DNA of 64,000 nucleotides from Achromobacter seleniivolatilans (GCF_030864005.1 NZ_CP132976.1:930001-994000); one strand, 5' to 3'. Positions 36,524 to 47,531 are shown, counted from the stretch's first letter. A program made the numbers and translations. The notes: generated by a model from the sequence alone, not told the origin.

Positions 36524-37444
36524 ATGGAATTTCGCCAGCTTGAGTGTTTCATTGCCGTTGCCGAGGAATTGCACTTTGGCCGGGCCGCCGAACGGCTGTG
36601 CATGACGCAGCCGCCGCTGTCGCGACAAATTCAGTTGCTGGAGCAGGATTTAGGTGTGACCTTGTTTGAGCGCAACAGCCGCCAGGTGCTGCTGAGTGCG
36701 GCTGGGCGGCACTTTCTGCGTGATGCGCGGCACCTGTTGGAGTATTCGGCGCGGGCGGCTGCAACGGCGCGGCGCACCTCGGGCGGAGAGGCAGGCCACA
36801 TCACGTTGGGGTTCACTGCGGTGGCCGCTTATCGCTTGATGCCGTCGATGATCATGCGGGCGCGCAAACTGCTGGCGGGCGTGGAAATCCAGTTGCGCGA
36901 AACCGTCAGCACCGACCTGGAACGCTTGCTGCTGGCACGCGAAGTCGACGCGATCTTGGCCCGCAGCATTCCGCATCAAACCGGTATCGAGGCGCGGCTG
37001 ATCGAACGCGAGCCCCTGGTGCTGGCCTTGCCCGCCCATTCTTCACTGTGCGAACACGCCACCGTGCCGCTGCGGCTGTTGCAGGGTCAACCTTTCGTGC
37101 TGTATTCGCCGCGTGAAGGCAAATACTTCTATGACCGTATCGTGGGGGCGTTTGGGCTGGCCGACGTGCAGCCCGACTACGTGCAGCGCGCCGGGCAAAC
37201 GCACACCCTGCTTGCGCTGGTGCGCGCGGGGCTGGGTGTAGGCATCGTGCCGGATTCGGCGCGTGAACTCAGATTTGAAGGCGTGGAGTTCCGCCCGATT
37301 GGGCAGCGCGATCTCTACGCCGACATGTATTTGGCGTGGCACACCCACCACGACAACCCGGCGCTGGACGCGTTCTTGCAGCGCGTGGCGGTAGAGGGCG
37401 GGGCATCTGATCACGGCTTGCCGCCGCGGCCAGCGCTAGGCTGA
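36524..37444 (+). CDS. LysR-family transcriptional regulator
   Basis: The protein has 306 aa. The N-terminal winged helix (MEFRQLECFIAVAEELHFGR, then TQPPLSRQIQLLEQDLG) is typical of the CatM/BenM-like branch. The effector domain follows (~90-300). The ATG at 36524 has AAGGA 8 bases upstream and is preferred over 36500, which lies inside the likely operator. It is divergent from the Bug receptor/dehydrogenase pair, which it probably controls in response to an organic acid. Confidence 0.9.
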   Translation: MEFRQLECFIAVAEELHFGRAAERLCMTQPPLSRQIQLLEQDLGVTLFERNSRQVLLSAAGRHFLRDARHLLEYSARAAATARRTSGGEAGHITLGFTAVAAYRLMPSMIMRARKLLAGVEIQLRETVSTDLERLLLAREVDAILARSIPHQTGIEARLIEREPLVLALPAHSSLCEHATVPLRLLQGQPFVLYSPREGKYFYDRIVGAFGLADVQPDYVQRAGQTHTLLALVRAGLGVGIVPDSARELRFEGVEFRPIGQRDLYADMYLAWHTHHDNPALDAFLQRVAVEGGASDHGLPPRPALG

Positions 37445-37476
37445 TGCGGCGTGATCGCCCCGTGTAGAGCGTTGCC

Positions 37477-37857
37477 CTAGACCTGCATTTTCTTCTTGCC
37501 CAGCAAGGTCAGGGCCAAACTTCTGCCGGTACGCATGAAGGGATACAGCGCAGTGGACAGACAGCGGTTGCGAAAGATGGCCGCGTTGACGCTATTGAAC
37601 AGGTCATTACCTGTACTGATCAGCGCCAGCCGGTTGATGCAATCGGCGCCCCAGTAATCCTGACCGTCCAGATGCAGCAGCATGCCCTGGTTCAGGTCAT
37701 AACCTTGCGCCTTGTATGCCACGGCCAGATCGGGGTGGTCGCGCATATTCAGCAGGTCGATAGGGCCGACGGCTTTTTGCAGTTGCAGCATCTGCACGTA
37801 GTTCGAGCAGAAGGGGCAGTCTCCGTCGTACAGCAGATAGTTCTTTGCGATGGCCAT
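37477..37857 (-). CDS. DCC-family (DUF393) thiol-disulfide oxidoreductase-like protein
   Basis: The protein has 126 aa. Near the start is YDGDCPFCSNYVQ, with the CxxC at 14-17 and the Asp-Gly-Asp-Cys pattern that names the DCC family. Typical family features follow: WGADCINRLALIS and a basic C-terminus. Members have a thioredoxin-like fold and presumed redox activity, and substrates are mostly unknown. The gene lies downstream of the HdeD-like gene on the same strand, with a 111-bp gap. Confidence 0.88.
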   Translation of the reverse strand: MAIAKNYLLYDGDCPFCSNYVQMLQLQKAVGPIDLLNMRDHPDLAVAYKAQGYDLNQGMLLHLDGQDYWGADCINRLALISTGNDLFNSVNAAIFRNRCLSTALYPFMRTGRSLALTLLGKKKMQV

Positions 37858-37968
37858 GATGCACCGTTTTCGGTTGGACTTCGGAACGGGCCGGAATGGA
37901 ACCGCTACAGACCATTAAAGCGCAATGCGGGTCTGCGTGCTTGGCCGCGCAACTGCCCTGGCCCTGTA

Positions 37969-39339
37969 TCAGGCGCGGGGGCCGCGCAACGATGCGTCCT
38001 TGTCCTGCTCGCGCCAGCGGCTGCGCAACAGCGCGATCCGGCGCAACGCGTTCTGCGACATCTTCCACCAGCCAAAGGGGCGCGGGTCGGCCAGCATGCT
38101 CATGGCGCGGGCGTAGTCCAGCGTCAGGCCGGGCGTCCAGGCCATGGTGATCGCGCGCCTGCGAACTTGCGACGCCACCCAGAGTTCAGGCGTGAACAAC
38201 AGGCGGATCATGACGCGCCAGCCCGCCTTGTTGCCGTGCAATCGGCCGACCACGCCGTCTAACGCAGCGTCCAGCGCCTGAGCGACCGTGCTTGAGCAGT
38301 TGCGATGCGTCAGGTTGTAGGTGCTGTTGCGCCGGTAGACACTCCAGAACGCCGCCAGCTTTTCCGCGTCGTAGTTCCGGATGCGGACCCGCATGGTCGA
38401 TGGGCACCAGGCTTGCGATTCCGTGGCGTAGTCCGGTTGATACACGCCTGGGATGTCGTTGTCCGCTGTGGCGCGCAGCAGGGTTGCAAAGGCGTCCGGG
38501 GACCGGTCGATCTCGTCTTTGGGATACAGGCTGATGTAAATGCCTTCGGGCGATTCCAGCGCCGCGTGGCCGGTGGAAATGACGCCATTGACGTCCACCG
38601 CGGCGATGTAGCGGTCAATCACGGGGTAGTTGCGCGTTTGGGCCTTGGCGGAACCAGAGGGCGTCCAGACGTGCACGGTCAGCGCATGTTCTGCGTCTGC
38701 CGGGGGACCATCCCAAACCGGGGCGGCCGGGGCGGGCGCTGCCGGCATGAATGCGGCAGACTGGCCGTCCGTGAATGCGGGATTGGACGCCAGCCGCTTG
38801 ACCCGTCGCGCCAACCACAGCAGCTTCAGGCCCGCGATGGCCAGGAACAGGCCCAGGCAATAGGGCACGGTGCCCACGTAATGCGTGGGGTAGGGCTGAA
38901 AGAAGAAAATGGCCAGAGCGATTTCGGCCACGCCTATCCCGAACGCAAAGCGCCAGCGGTCGTAGCGCACCACGTAACCGGCCAGGCATTGCAGCACGCC
39001 GTCCATCAGGAACAACGCGCCAAAGATCATCGACAACACGAAGTGCCCATGATGCTGGCCGGCCAGGATCAGGCCTCCCGCCAACAACACGAATAACCCC
39101 TTGGCGTAGCGCAAAACACGTTGGCCGCCCACGCCGGTGGATGCGATCAGCAGGGTGCCCAGTCCTTCAATAATGAAAAGGACGGCAAATGCGTTCAGGG
39201 GAAAGTAGAGGGCGTTATCCAGCGCATCGATGAACACGAAGACGCCAGCAGCCAGAAAAAAGATCCCAACTGCGGACAAGGCGCGTGCGCGCTTGCGCAG
39301 GTAAGGTACTCCCAACAACAGCAGTACAAGTTGTGGCAT
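37969..39339 (-). CDS. HdeD-like (DUF308) membrane protein fused to a probable permuted papain-like domain
   Basis: From the ATG at 39339 the protein has 456 aa; a TTG six codons upstream is an alternative. The N-terminal ~185 residues form about six membrane helices of the HdeD/DUF308 type. After a Pro/Ala-rich linker (~195-215), a soluble domain carries a His in VISTGHAALE (about 258) and a Cys in LTHRNCSSTVAQALD (about 348). The order His-then-Cys, with the Cys at the head of a helix, is what circularly permuted NlpC/P60, LRAT and PPPDE hydrolases show, so a membrane-tethered hydrolase or acyltransferase is plausible. The HdeD part is well supported by its hydrophobic pattern. The enzymatic reading is inference. 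Confidence 0.75.
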   Translation of the reverse strand: MPQLVLLLLGVPYLRKRARALSAVGIFFLAAGVFVFIDALDNALYFPLNAFAVLFIIEGLGTLLIASTGVGGQRVLRYAKGLFVLLAGGLILAGQHHGHFVLSMIFGALFLMDGVLQCLAGYVVRYDRWRFAFGIGVAEIALAIFFFQPYPTHYVGTVPYCLGLFLAIAGLKLLWLARRVKRLASNPAFTDGQSAAFMPAAPAPAAPVWDGPPADAEHALTVHVWTPSGSAKAQTRNYPVIDRYIAAVDVNGVISTGHAALESPEGIYISLYPKDEIDRSPDAFATLLRATADNDIPGVYQPDYATESQAWCPSTMRVRIRNYDAEKLAAFWSVYRRNSTYNLTHRNCSSTVAQALDAALDGVVGRLHGNKAGWRVMIRLLFTPELWVASQVRRRAITMAWTPGLTLDYARAMSMLADPRPFGWWKMSQNALRRIALLRSRWREQDKDASLRGPRA

Positions 39340-39404
39340 GCCGACCGTCCCGGGCAAAGGAGTGTGGGAGCTGCATTGGAGCCTGCTTTGGGGGCTACAT
39401 TACA

Positions 39405-39911
39405 TTAATTCCAGTCCGTATCCTCTTCCAGATACCAGGGGCCATCCAAATGCGTCACGGCCAACTGGGGGTGCGACGACACCCAAGGTTTGCCGGGCGA
39501 ATACACAAACCACGTCAGGTATTGATCGGAAACAACCAGCTGAGCGTGGCCAATCGCGCCGTCCGGCTCGAACCGTATGCCGAAGGAATTCACGGCCAGC
39601 CCCAGTTCCTGAATGCGTTGCTTCAGACCGGCGTGTACGGCCTGGCTTTGCGGGTCAAAGACCTCAAAAACCATGGCGCCTAGCGGTTCGCAAACTTTCC
39701 CATCAACTTCGCAATAGCGCCGGTCCGTCATGCTCAGGCTTTGGTGCAAATCCGTCGACATGTACGCCGAGATGCGGCGCTCTTGCGCATACGCAAGCAG
39801 GGCTTCAAGCTTGGGAATATCCGACTTGCCTGGCCGATGCAGCGTCCGCCAGCCCCACACGGCGGCGGACACGCCAACCAGCGCGACGAGAACAAAGGTT
39901 CTGACTTTCAT
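39405..39911 (-). CDS. Small membrane-anchored or exported protein, unknown function
   Basis: The protein has 168 aa. MKVRTFVLVALVGVSAAVWGW is a signal-anchor or signal peptide with no lipobox. The remaining soluble part has two cysteines close together (RRYCEVDGKVCEP) that could form a disulfide in the periplasm. It ends with an acidic LEEDTDWN tail. I recognise no family. It is separated from the DUF2239 gene upstream by 11 bp and is probably cotranscribed with it. Confidence 0.75.
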   Translation of the reverse strand: MKVRTFVLVALVGVSAAVWGWRTLHRPGKSDIPKLEALLAYAQERRISAYMSTDLHQSLSMTDRRYCEVDGKVCEPLGAMVFEVFDPQSQAVHAGLKQRIQELGLAVNSFGIRFEPDGAIGHAQLVVSDQYLTWFVYSPGKPWVSSHPQLAVTHLDGPWYLEEDTDWN

Positions 39912-39922
39912 TGCTACAGCGC

Positions 39923-40552
39923 TCAGTCTTCGTTAGACGTGCCGGGTTCGGGCCAGGCCAGGTTCATCGCATAATCGCGCACGTCTTGCGGCCATTGATT
40001 GACCTGCTGCGCAAAATGCTCGCGTCCCCCCGCATACAGCGCCCGCGTCGCCTCTTCAAACCCCGGCAGGTTTCCGGCCATGCTGGACATGAAACGGTAA
40101 GCGGCTTCTTGACGTTGGCGCTGTTGATCTTGCGCTTCGTTGTCGCGGCGGGCTTGTTCGACCAGCTTGCGCAGCGCCACCGAGGCGCCGCCCGGTTGCG
40201 CGGCCAGCCATTCCCAATGGCGAGGCAGCAAGGTGACTTCACGCGGCACCACGCCCAGCTTGGGCCGCCCGCGTCCGCGCGGCTGCGCCGCGGCGGCATC
40301 TGCGGCGTCCGGTTCGCGCTCGGGCTCGTTGGCGGGGGGGGCAGTATGCCGTTCGATGATCTGCGCGTCACTCCCGCGCAAGTCCAGGTCGGTCTGTTGC
40401 CCGGTGCGGTCCTGGAACACCAGCAGCGTGTCGCCGCCACGTACGTTCAAGGCGCGCTTGACGGCCAACGCGACGTCGGCCAAGGGTCCGGCAGCAAGGA
40501 TGCGATGGCCTTCAAAGGCAGTGTAGGAATTGCTAGTGGCCGATAGACTCAT
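39923..40552 (-). CDS. DUF2239 family protein
   Basis: The protein has 209 aa. The start (YTAFEGHRILAAGPLADVAL), followed by TLLVFQDRTGQQTDLDLRG, is characteristic of DUF2239. It is followed by a Pro/Arg-rich linker (RGRGRPKLGVVPREVTLLPR) and helical segments. The middle section, GRPKLGVVPREVTLLPRHWEWL, looks like a small DNA- or partner-binding helix pair. The function of the family is unknown. It has its own promoter and a perfect palindrome upstream, suggesting tight control. Confidence 0.88.
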   Translation of the reverse strand: MSLSATSNSYTAFEGHRILAAGPLADVALAVKRALNVRGGDTLLVFQDRTGQQTDLDLRGSDAQIIERHTAPPANEPEREPDAADAAAAQPRGRGRPKLGVVPREVTLLPRHWEWLAAQPGGASVALRKLVEQARRDNEAQDQQRQRQEAAYRFMSSMAGNLPGFEEATRALYAGGREHFAQQVNQWPQDVRDYAMNLAWPEPGTSNED

Positions 40553-40581
40553 GGCAGTAAGCCCAATAAAAAACAGCGCGA

Positions 40582-40610
40582 AGTATGGTCCGGGTAAAAA
40601 TAGATGTCAA
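40582..40610 (-). promoter_or_regulatory. Sigma70-type promoter of the DUF2239 gene
   Basis: On the minus strand, TTGACA (40610-40605) is followed after 17 bp by CATACT (40587-40582), about 30 bp before the ATG at 40552. Just upstream is the perfect 12-bp palindrome ATACCCGGGTAT (40613-40624), a candidate operator. No strong Shine-Dalgarno sequence is visible between promoter and ATG. Confidence 0.6.
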
Positions 40611-40675
40611 TAATACCCGGGTATAAATATTGTGACCTGGCTTGTTTTGCACCTGCTATAAAAAGTGCCATATAA

Positions 40676-42256
<1,581 letters not shown>

Positions 42257-42288
42257 TCCGCACAGTCAACTACAATGTCATGCATTAC

Positions 42289-42337
42289 GCACCGGCAGAA
42301 TCGCAAAGTTATCTAGCGGTTCTGCCGGTGCGGTTTT
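42289..42337 (+). terminator. Hairpin terminator or attenuator between guaB and guaA
   Basis: A perfect 12-bp inverted repeat, GCACCGGCAGAA (42289-42300) and TTCTGCCGGTGC (42320-42331), is followed by GGTTTTATTT. It ends about 20 bp before the guaA ATG. A possible -10 (TACAAT, 42271-42276) lies upstream, but without a good -35. Confidence 0.7.
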
Positions 42338-42358
42338 ATTTCCAACCGGTAGAGCTCC

Positions 42359-43951
42359 ATGCACCAGCGCATCCTGATTCTTGACTACGGTTCGCAAGTC
42401 ACCCAACTGATCGCCCGCCGCGTCCGCGAAGCCGGCGTCTATTCTGAAGTTCACCCCGGCGACGTCGACGACGCCTTCGTGCGTGACCAGATGGCGCAAG
42501 GCTTGAAGGGCATCATCCTGTCCGGCAGCCACGCATCCGCCTACGAAGAAGGCTCCATGCGCGTGCCGCACGCCGTGTTCGAGCTGGGCGTGCCTGTCTT
42601 GGGCATTTGCTACGGCATGCAGTCCATGGCCCAGCAATTGGGCGGCGTTGTCAGCTTCTCGGACCACCGCGAATTCGGCTACGCCGAAGTCCGCGCCCAC
42701 GGCCACACCAAGCTGCTGGACGGCCTGGCAGACTTCACCACGCCCGAAGGCCAAGGCATGTTGAAGGTCTGGATGAGCCACGGCGACAAGGTCACCGAGC
42801 TGCCCCCGGGCTTCAAGCTGATGGCGTCCACGCCGTCGTGTCCCATCGCCGGCATGGCCGACGAAGACCGCCGCTTCTACGCCGTTCAGTTCCACCCCGA
42901 AGTCACGCACACCGTCCAAGGCAAGGCCATGCTGGCCCGCTTTGTGAACGAAATCTGCGAATGCCAGGGCGACTGGAACATGCCCGACTACGTCTCCGAA
43001 GCCGTCGCCCGCATCCGCGAGCAAGTCGGCACAGACGAAGTCATCCTGGGCCTGTCCGGCGGCGTTGACTCCTCGGTAGCCGCCGCGCTGATCCACAAAG
43101 CCATCGGCGACCAGCTCACCTGCGTCTTCGTCGACCACGGCCTGCTGCGCCTGGACGAAGGCAAGCAGGTCATGCAGACCTTCGCAGAAAACATGGGCGT
43201 GAAAATCGTCCACGTCGACGCCACCGCGCAATTCATGGGCAAACTGGCCGGCGTCGCCGACCCGGAAGCCAAGCGCAAGATCATCGGCCGCGAATTCGTG
43301 GAAGTGTTCCAGGAACAAGCCGGCAAGCAGCAAAGCGCCAAGTGGCTGGCCCAGGGCACCATCTACCCCGACGTCATCGAATCCGCTGGCGCCAAAACGG
43401 GCAAGGCCACCTCCATCAAGTCGCACCACAACGTGGGCGGCCTGCCGGACACGCTGAACCTGCAACTGCTGGAACCCTTGCGCGAACTGTTCAAGGACGA
43501 AGTGCGCGAACTGGGCGTGGCCTTGGGATTGCCGCCGCAGATGGTTTACCGTCACCCGTTCCCCGGTCCGGGTCTGGGCGTGCGCATCCTGGGCGAAGTG
43601 AAGCATGAATATGCCGAACTGCTGCGCCGCGCGGATGCGATCTTTATTGAAGAACTGCGTAATACCAAGGATGAGGCTAGCGGCCTGACTTGGTATGAGC
43701 TGACGTCGCAAGCGTTTGCGGTTTTCCTGCCGGTGAAGTCGGTGGGCGTGATGGGCGATGGGCGGACGTATGAGTATGTCGTGGCCTTGCGTGCGGTGCA
43801 GACGTTTGACTTCATGACTGCGGATTGGGCGCCGCTGCCGCATCCGTTGTTGGCTCGGGTTTCTTCGCGGATTATTAATGAGGTTCGCGGGATCAATCGG
43901 GTGGTTTATGACGTGTCGAGCAAGCCGCCGGCGACGATTGAGTGGGAATAA
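42359..43951 (+). CDS. guaA: GMP synthase (glutamine-hydrolysing)
   Basis: The protein has 530 aa. It converts XMP to GMP using ATP and glutamine. The N-terminal class I glutamine amidotransferase domain has the nucleophile Cys84 (LGICYGMQ) and the histidine region FHPEVTHT. The ATP-pyrophosphatase domain has the P-loop SGGVDSS (233-239). The C-terminal dimerisation domain ends [10 protein letters not shown]. Up to about 43590 codons end mostly in C. From about 43600 to the stop they switch to G- and T-ending forms (for example GCG, CGG, GTG, TTT, ATT). This is consistent with replacement of the 3' end during insertion of the following island; the protein nonetheless remains intact. Confidence 0.98.
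   Translation: MHQRILILDYGSQVTQLIARRVREAGVYSEVHPGDVDDAFVRDQMAQGLKGIILSGSHASAYEEGSMRVPHAVFELGVPVLGICYGMQSMAQQLGGVVSFSDHREFGYAEVRAHGHTKLLDGLADFTTPEGQGMLKVWMSHGDKVTELPPGFKLMASTPSCPIAGMADEDRRFYAVQFHPEVTHTVQGKAMLARFVNEICECQGDWNMPDYVSEAVARIREQVGTDEVILGLSGGVDSSVAAALIHKAIGDQLTCVFVDHGLLRLDEGKQVMQTFAENMGVKIVHVDATAQFMGKLAGVADPEAKRKIIGREFVEVFQEQAGKQQSAKWLAQGTIYPDVIESAGAKTGKATSIKSHHNVGGLPDTLNLQLLEPLRELFKDEVRELGVALGLPPQMVYRHPFPGPGLGVRILGEVKHEYAELLRRADAIFIEELRNTKDEASGLTWYELTSQAFAVFLPVKSVGVMGDGRTYEYVVALRAVQTFDFMTADWAPLPHPLLARVSSRIINEVRGINRVVYDVSSKPPATIEWE
43845..43870 (+). repeat. Candidate attachment-site repeat in the guaA 3' end (left)
   Basis: These 26 bp match 52852-52877 at 24 of 26 positions (differences at 43850 and 43861). 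The shared core contains TGGCTCGGGT and TCTTCGCGG. Direct repeats of a gene's 3' end flanking foreign genes are the mark of site-specific integration, and guaA is a known integration target of genomic islands. Confidence 0.6.
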
Positions 43952-43976
43952 TGCCGCTGGTCAGTTGAGGTAAAGG

Positions 43977-44000
43977 AAAAGGGCGCTTCGGCGCTCTTTT
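43977..44000 (+). terminator. Rho-independent terminator of guaA
   Basis: AAAAGGGCGC-ttcg-GCGCTCTTTT forms a 10-bp stem with one G-U pair and a TTCG tetraloop, ending in a T run, 26 bp after the guaA stop. Confidence 0.85.
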
Positions 44001-44021
44001 CATTGCAGCGATAACTGTCGA

Positions 44022-44049
44022 TTGTGTGCTTTGAGAGACGAGCTATTAT
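44022..44049 (+). promoter_or_regulatory. Possible promoter of the restriction-modification operon
   Basis: TTGTGT (44022-44027) and TATTAT (44044-44049) are 16 bp apart, in the AT-richer 150 bp between the guaA terminator and hsdR. The -35 match is only moderate. The hsdR ribosome-binding site is GGGGGGAA, directly before its ATG. Confidence 0.4.
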
Positions 44050-44153
44050 ACGAGCCTAGTTTGGTGGCCGATGTGCTGCGCTCGCACGCGTGATAAATGA
44101 AATCTGACACCGTAGCCTTGTGCATGGTCAATTGATAATGGACTGGGGGGAAG

Positions 44154-47100
44154 ATGGATTCGTTGAACTTCGGTTTCTTGGCACCGCACAATACACAGTT
44201 AGTGACCCTCGGTGGCCTTGCGGAAAGCTATTTCCCTACCGATCCCTCTACAGCAATCGTCAAGTTGCGCCAGTTTGCTGAATTGACGGCAAAGTTAGTT
44301 GCTGCCCATCACGCCGTTTATCGTGATGAGCGAGAAACCTTCGAAGAAACTCTGCGGCGCCTGTCATATGACCGCCAGATACCGAAGGAGGTCGCGGATA
44401 TTTTTCATGCACTGCGAAAGGCCGGAAACAGCGCCGTGCATGAAGCAGCGGGCGACCACTCTACTGCTCTTACGGCGTTGAAGTTCGCTTGGTCGCTCGG
44501 CATCTGGTTTCATCGGACCTATGGCCGCGCTCCCAGTTTTCAATCTGGGGCTTTTGTGCCGCCGCGGGCACCCGTCGATGCGACGGTTGCCTTGCGCGAA
44601 GAAATTAAAAAACTCAGGCAGAGAGTCGTTGAAACTGAGGGTGATGCGGCTCGCGCTCGCCTTGAAGCCGAGGAACAGGCTCACGCGCGCGAGGCGGTAG
44701 AGGCAAGACTCCTGCGCGAGGCCAAGGAGCGTGCCGACTGGGAGAAGATCGCCCAGGACATTGATGCAGAGAAGGCGGAGATCACAAGTAAGCTCGCCGC
44801 ACTCCAAGCCGAGGCGGAAAGCGCTCCTCGCGCTGAGGCTGCTCAGTTGGTGGAGCGGGGTGAAAAGGCTGCGGAAAAGATTGACCTTGACGAGGCGGAA
44901 ACACGCGCGCTTATAGATCAGCAACTGCGCGACCGCGGCTGGGTTGTCGATACCCGCGACCTTCGGTACAGCAAGGGTGTTCGCCCAGCCAAAGGCCGTA
45001 ATCTCGCCATCGCGGAATGGCCAACGGAAAGTGGTCCCGCTGATTACGCTCTGTTTGTCGGCACCACCCTGGTCGGCGTCGTTGAGGCAAAGCGGCGGCG
45101 GAAGAACGTGTCTGCTGCGATCGATCAGGCTGAGCGCTATTCGACCGGTATCAAGGACAGCGCCGATTTTAGTTATGCCGGTGGCCCATGGGGTGAGCAC
45201 AAGGTGCCCTTTGTGTTCAGCGCGAATGGCCGATCCTATCTCAAGCAGATTGAGACCGAGAGCGGCATCTGGTTTCGCGATACCCGCCGCGCCGCAAACC
45301 ATCGCCGTGCGTTGGTCGACTGGCCGACACCTGAAGGCCTGACAGGTCAGCTTGAAGTCGATCAGGATGCTGCCGACGCCGCCCTGCAAGCGCAGCCATT
45401 CGAGTTCGGATTTCCGCTTCGCCATTATCAGGAAAGCGCGATCCGCTCGGTAGAAGCAGCCTTGTCTGCCGAGCAACGCGCCGTGCTGGTCGCAATGGCG
45501 ACGGGCACTGGAAAGACTAAGCTCGCCATCGCCATGTTGTACCGCTTGCTGTCAGCCAAGCGGTTCCGGCGCATTTGCTTCGTCGTCGATCGCAGCGCTC
45601 TTGGTGATCAGACTGAGGGAGAGTTTTCGACGACCAAGGTCGTCTCCGGCAAGACATTTGCGGAGATCTTCGGCCTCAAGGGGCTTGGCGACGTCACACC
45701 CGATGTGGAAACCAAAGTCCATATCTGCACGATTCAGGGTCTGGTGAAGCGTGTGCTGTTCGCTGCTGATGCCGCGTCCGTGCCGCCTGTCGACCAATAT
45801 GACCTGATGGTCATCGACGAATGCCATCGAGGCTACCTACTTGATCGCGAAATGTCCGATGCCGAGCTGAGCTTCCGGGGGCAGGACGACTACATCTCCA
45901 AGTATCGGCGCGTGCTGGATTATTTCGATGCGGTGAAGGTTGGCCTGACGGCCACGCCGGCGCTGCACACCACCGACATTTTCGGCGATCCAGTCTTCAC
46001 CTATTCCTACCGCGAAGCAGTGGTCGATGGGTTCCTGATCGACCATGAGCCGCCGATCCGCATCGAAACCGCACTGGCGCGTGCCGGTATCAAGTTCGAG
46101 AAGGACGAGGAGCTTGAACTGCTCAACCCGCGGACTGGCGATGTCGATCTGGCGCACGCCCCAGACGAAATCCGTTTCGAGGTCGAGGCATTCAACCGGC
46201 AGGTCATTACACGGGAGTTCAATCGGGTGGTCGCGGAGGAGCTGGCGCGGCATATTGATCCGGCGCTACCTGGCAAAACGCTGATCTTCGCCGCCACCGA
46301 TGCCCATGCGGACATGGTGGTCAGCGCCATCAAGACCGCATTCGCTGAAGCCTATGGCGACATCGATGACGCCGCTGTGAAGAAAATCACCGGCAGCGTG
46401 GACAATGTGAAGAACCTGATTCGCTCGTTCCGTAATGATGCTAATCCGCAAATTGTGGTGACGGTCGATCTGCTTACCACCGGCATCGACGTGCCGAAGA
46501 TCACGAACCTCGTGTTCCTGCGCCGGGTGAACAGCCGCATCCTGTATGAACAGATGATCGGCCGTGCGACGCGCCAGTGTCCGGAAATAGGCAAAGAGGT
46601 TTTCCTGATTTTCGATGCCGTGGATCTCTATCCGCATCTTCAGCACATGACTGAAATGAAGCCTGTCGTCGTCAACCCGTCGATCAGCTTCGACCAGCTT
46701 GTCCGGGAAATGACGGAAGCGGAAAACGATTTGCAGCGGGAGGTCATTCGCGAACAGCTCGCGGTGAAGCTGCGTCGGCGGATCAAGAAACTGACCGACG
46801 AGGCAAGGCAGCAGTTTGAGGCTGAAGCGGGTGAAACGCCGGAGGCTATGCTGCGACGGGTTGTTTCCGGCGATGCATCGGGTCTTGCCGCATGGCTGAA
46901 GGACCGCACCGCGATTGGCCCGATCCTCGATTGGCGGGCTGATGGAGAGAATTCTCGATACCTCCCCATTTCCAAGCACGCGGATCATATAGCGGATGTG
47001 TCGCGTGGTTATGGGAGTGCCGCGAAGCCAGAGGATTTTCTGGATAGCTTCGCTGCCTTTGTGCGCGACAATATCAATACGATCGCCGCGTTGAAAGTCG

Positions 47101-47531
47101 TCGTGCAGCGCCCTCGTGATCTGACTCGCGCCGATCTGAAGGAATTGCGCCTTGCCCTCGACTCTAAGGGCTTTTCCGACGCAAACCTGCGCCGTGCCTG
47201 GGCCGACGCGCGCAATGAGGAAATCGCCGCCTCGGTCATCGGCTTCATCCGTCAGGCCGCACTGGGTGACCCCCTGATTCCATATGAAGACCGCGTGCGG
47301 GATGCGATGCGTGCGATCATGGCGCGCCGCGCATGGACAGATCCGCAGAAGCGCTGGCTCAAGCGCATTGGCGAACAGATTGAAAAAGAAATCGTGGTGG
47401 ACCGAACTGCCATCGACAAGGAGCCATTTATCGCCGATGGTGGCTTCAATCGCCTGAATAAAGTGTTCGGCGGGGAGCTGGAAAGCATCCTTGCCGGGAT
47501 TAATGAAGAATTGTGGAAGAAGGCAGCATAA
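44154..47531 (+). CDS. hsdR: Type I restriction enzyme, R subunit (HsdR)
   Basis: The protein has 1,125 aa. Residues ~15-125 resemble the DUF4145/HEPN-like N-terminal domain of many HsdR proteins (RKAGNSAVH). A charged coiled coil (~145-235) leads to the PD-(D/E)xK nuclease with Asp297 and Glu311-x-Lys313 (VVEAKRRRK). The helicase motor has Walker A ATGTGKT (449-455), the DECH box (555-558), LTATP and the later TTGIDVP and QMIGRATR motifs. A C-terminal EcoEI-type domain follows. HsdR translocates DNA and cuts unmethylated foreign DNA at a distance, in complex with HsdM and HsdS. The stop abuts the hsdM start directly. Codon use differs from the neighbouring guaB/guaA, consistent with transfer. 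Confidence 0.95.
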   Translation: MDSLNFGFLAPHNTQLVTLGGLAESYFPTDPSTAIVKLRQFAELTAKLVAAHHAVYRDERETFEETLRRLSYDRQIPKEVADIFHALRKAGNSAVHEAAGDHSTALTALKFAWSLGIWFHRTYGRAPSFQSGAFVPPRAPVDATVALREEIKKLRQRVVETEGDAARARLEAEEQAHAREAVEARLLREAKERADWEKIAQDIDAEKAEITSKLAALQAEAESAPRAEAAQLVERGEKAAEKIDLDEAETRALIDQQLRDRGWVVDTRDLRYSKGVRPAKGRNLAIAEWPTESGPADYALFVGTTLVGVVEAKRRRKNVSAAIDQAERYSTGIKDSADFSYAGGPWGEHKVPFVFSANGRSYLKQIETESGIWFRDTRRAANHRRALVDWPTPEGLTGQLEVDQDAADAALQAQPFEFGFPLRHYQESAIRSVEAALSAEQRAVLVAMATGTGKTKLAIAMLYRLLSAKRFRRICFVVDRSALGDQTEGEFSTTKVVSGKTFAEIFGLKGLGDVTPDVETKVHICTIQGLVKRVLFAADAASVPPVDQYDLMVIDECHRGYLLDREMSDAELSFRGQDDYISKYRRVLDYFDAVKVGLTATPALHTTDIFGDPVFTYSYREAVVDGFLIDHEPPIRIETALARAGIKFEKDEELELLNPRTGDVDLAHAPDEIRFEVEAFNRQVITREFNRVVAEELARHIDPALPGKTLIFAATDAHADMVVSAIKTAFAEAYGDIDDAAVKKITGSVDNVKNLIRSFRNDANPQIVVTVDLLTTGIDVPKITNLVFLRRVNSRILYEQMIGRATRQCPEIGKEVFLIFDAVDLYPHLQHMTEMKPVVVNPSISFDQLVREMTEAENDLQREVIREQLAVKLRRRIKKLTDEARQQFEAEAGETPEAMLRRVVSGDASGLAAWLKDRTAIGPILDWRADGENSRYLPISKHADHIADVSRGYGSAAKPEDFLDSFAAFVRDNINTIAALKVVVQRPRDLTRADLKELRLALDSKGFSDANLRRAWADARNEEIAASVIGFIRQAALGDPLIPYEDRVRDAMRAIMARRAWTDPQKRWLKRIGEQIEKEIVVDRTAIDKEPFIADGGFNRLNKVFGGELESILAGINEELWKKAA

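Noticed and set aside
36370..36603. N-terminal extension of the Bug receptor to 36603
   Set aside because: It would cover the divergent regulatory region and displace the signal peptide; the ATG at 36369 fits better.
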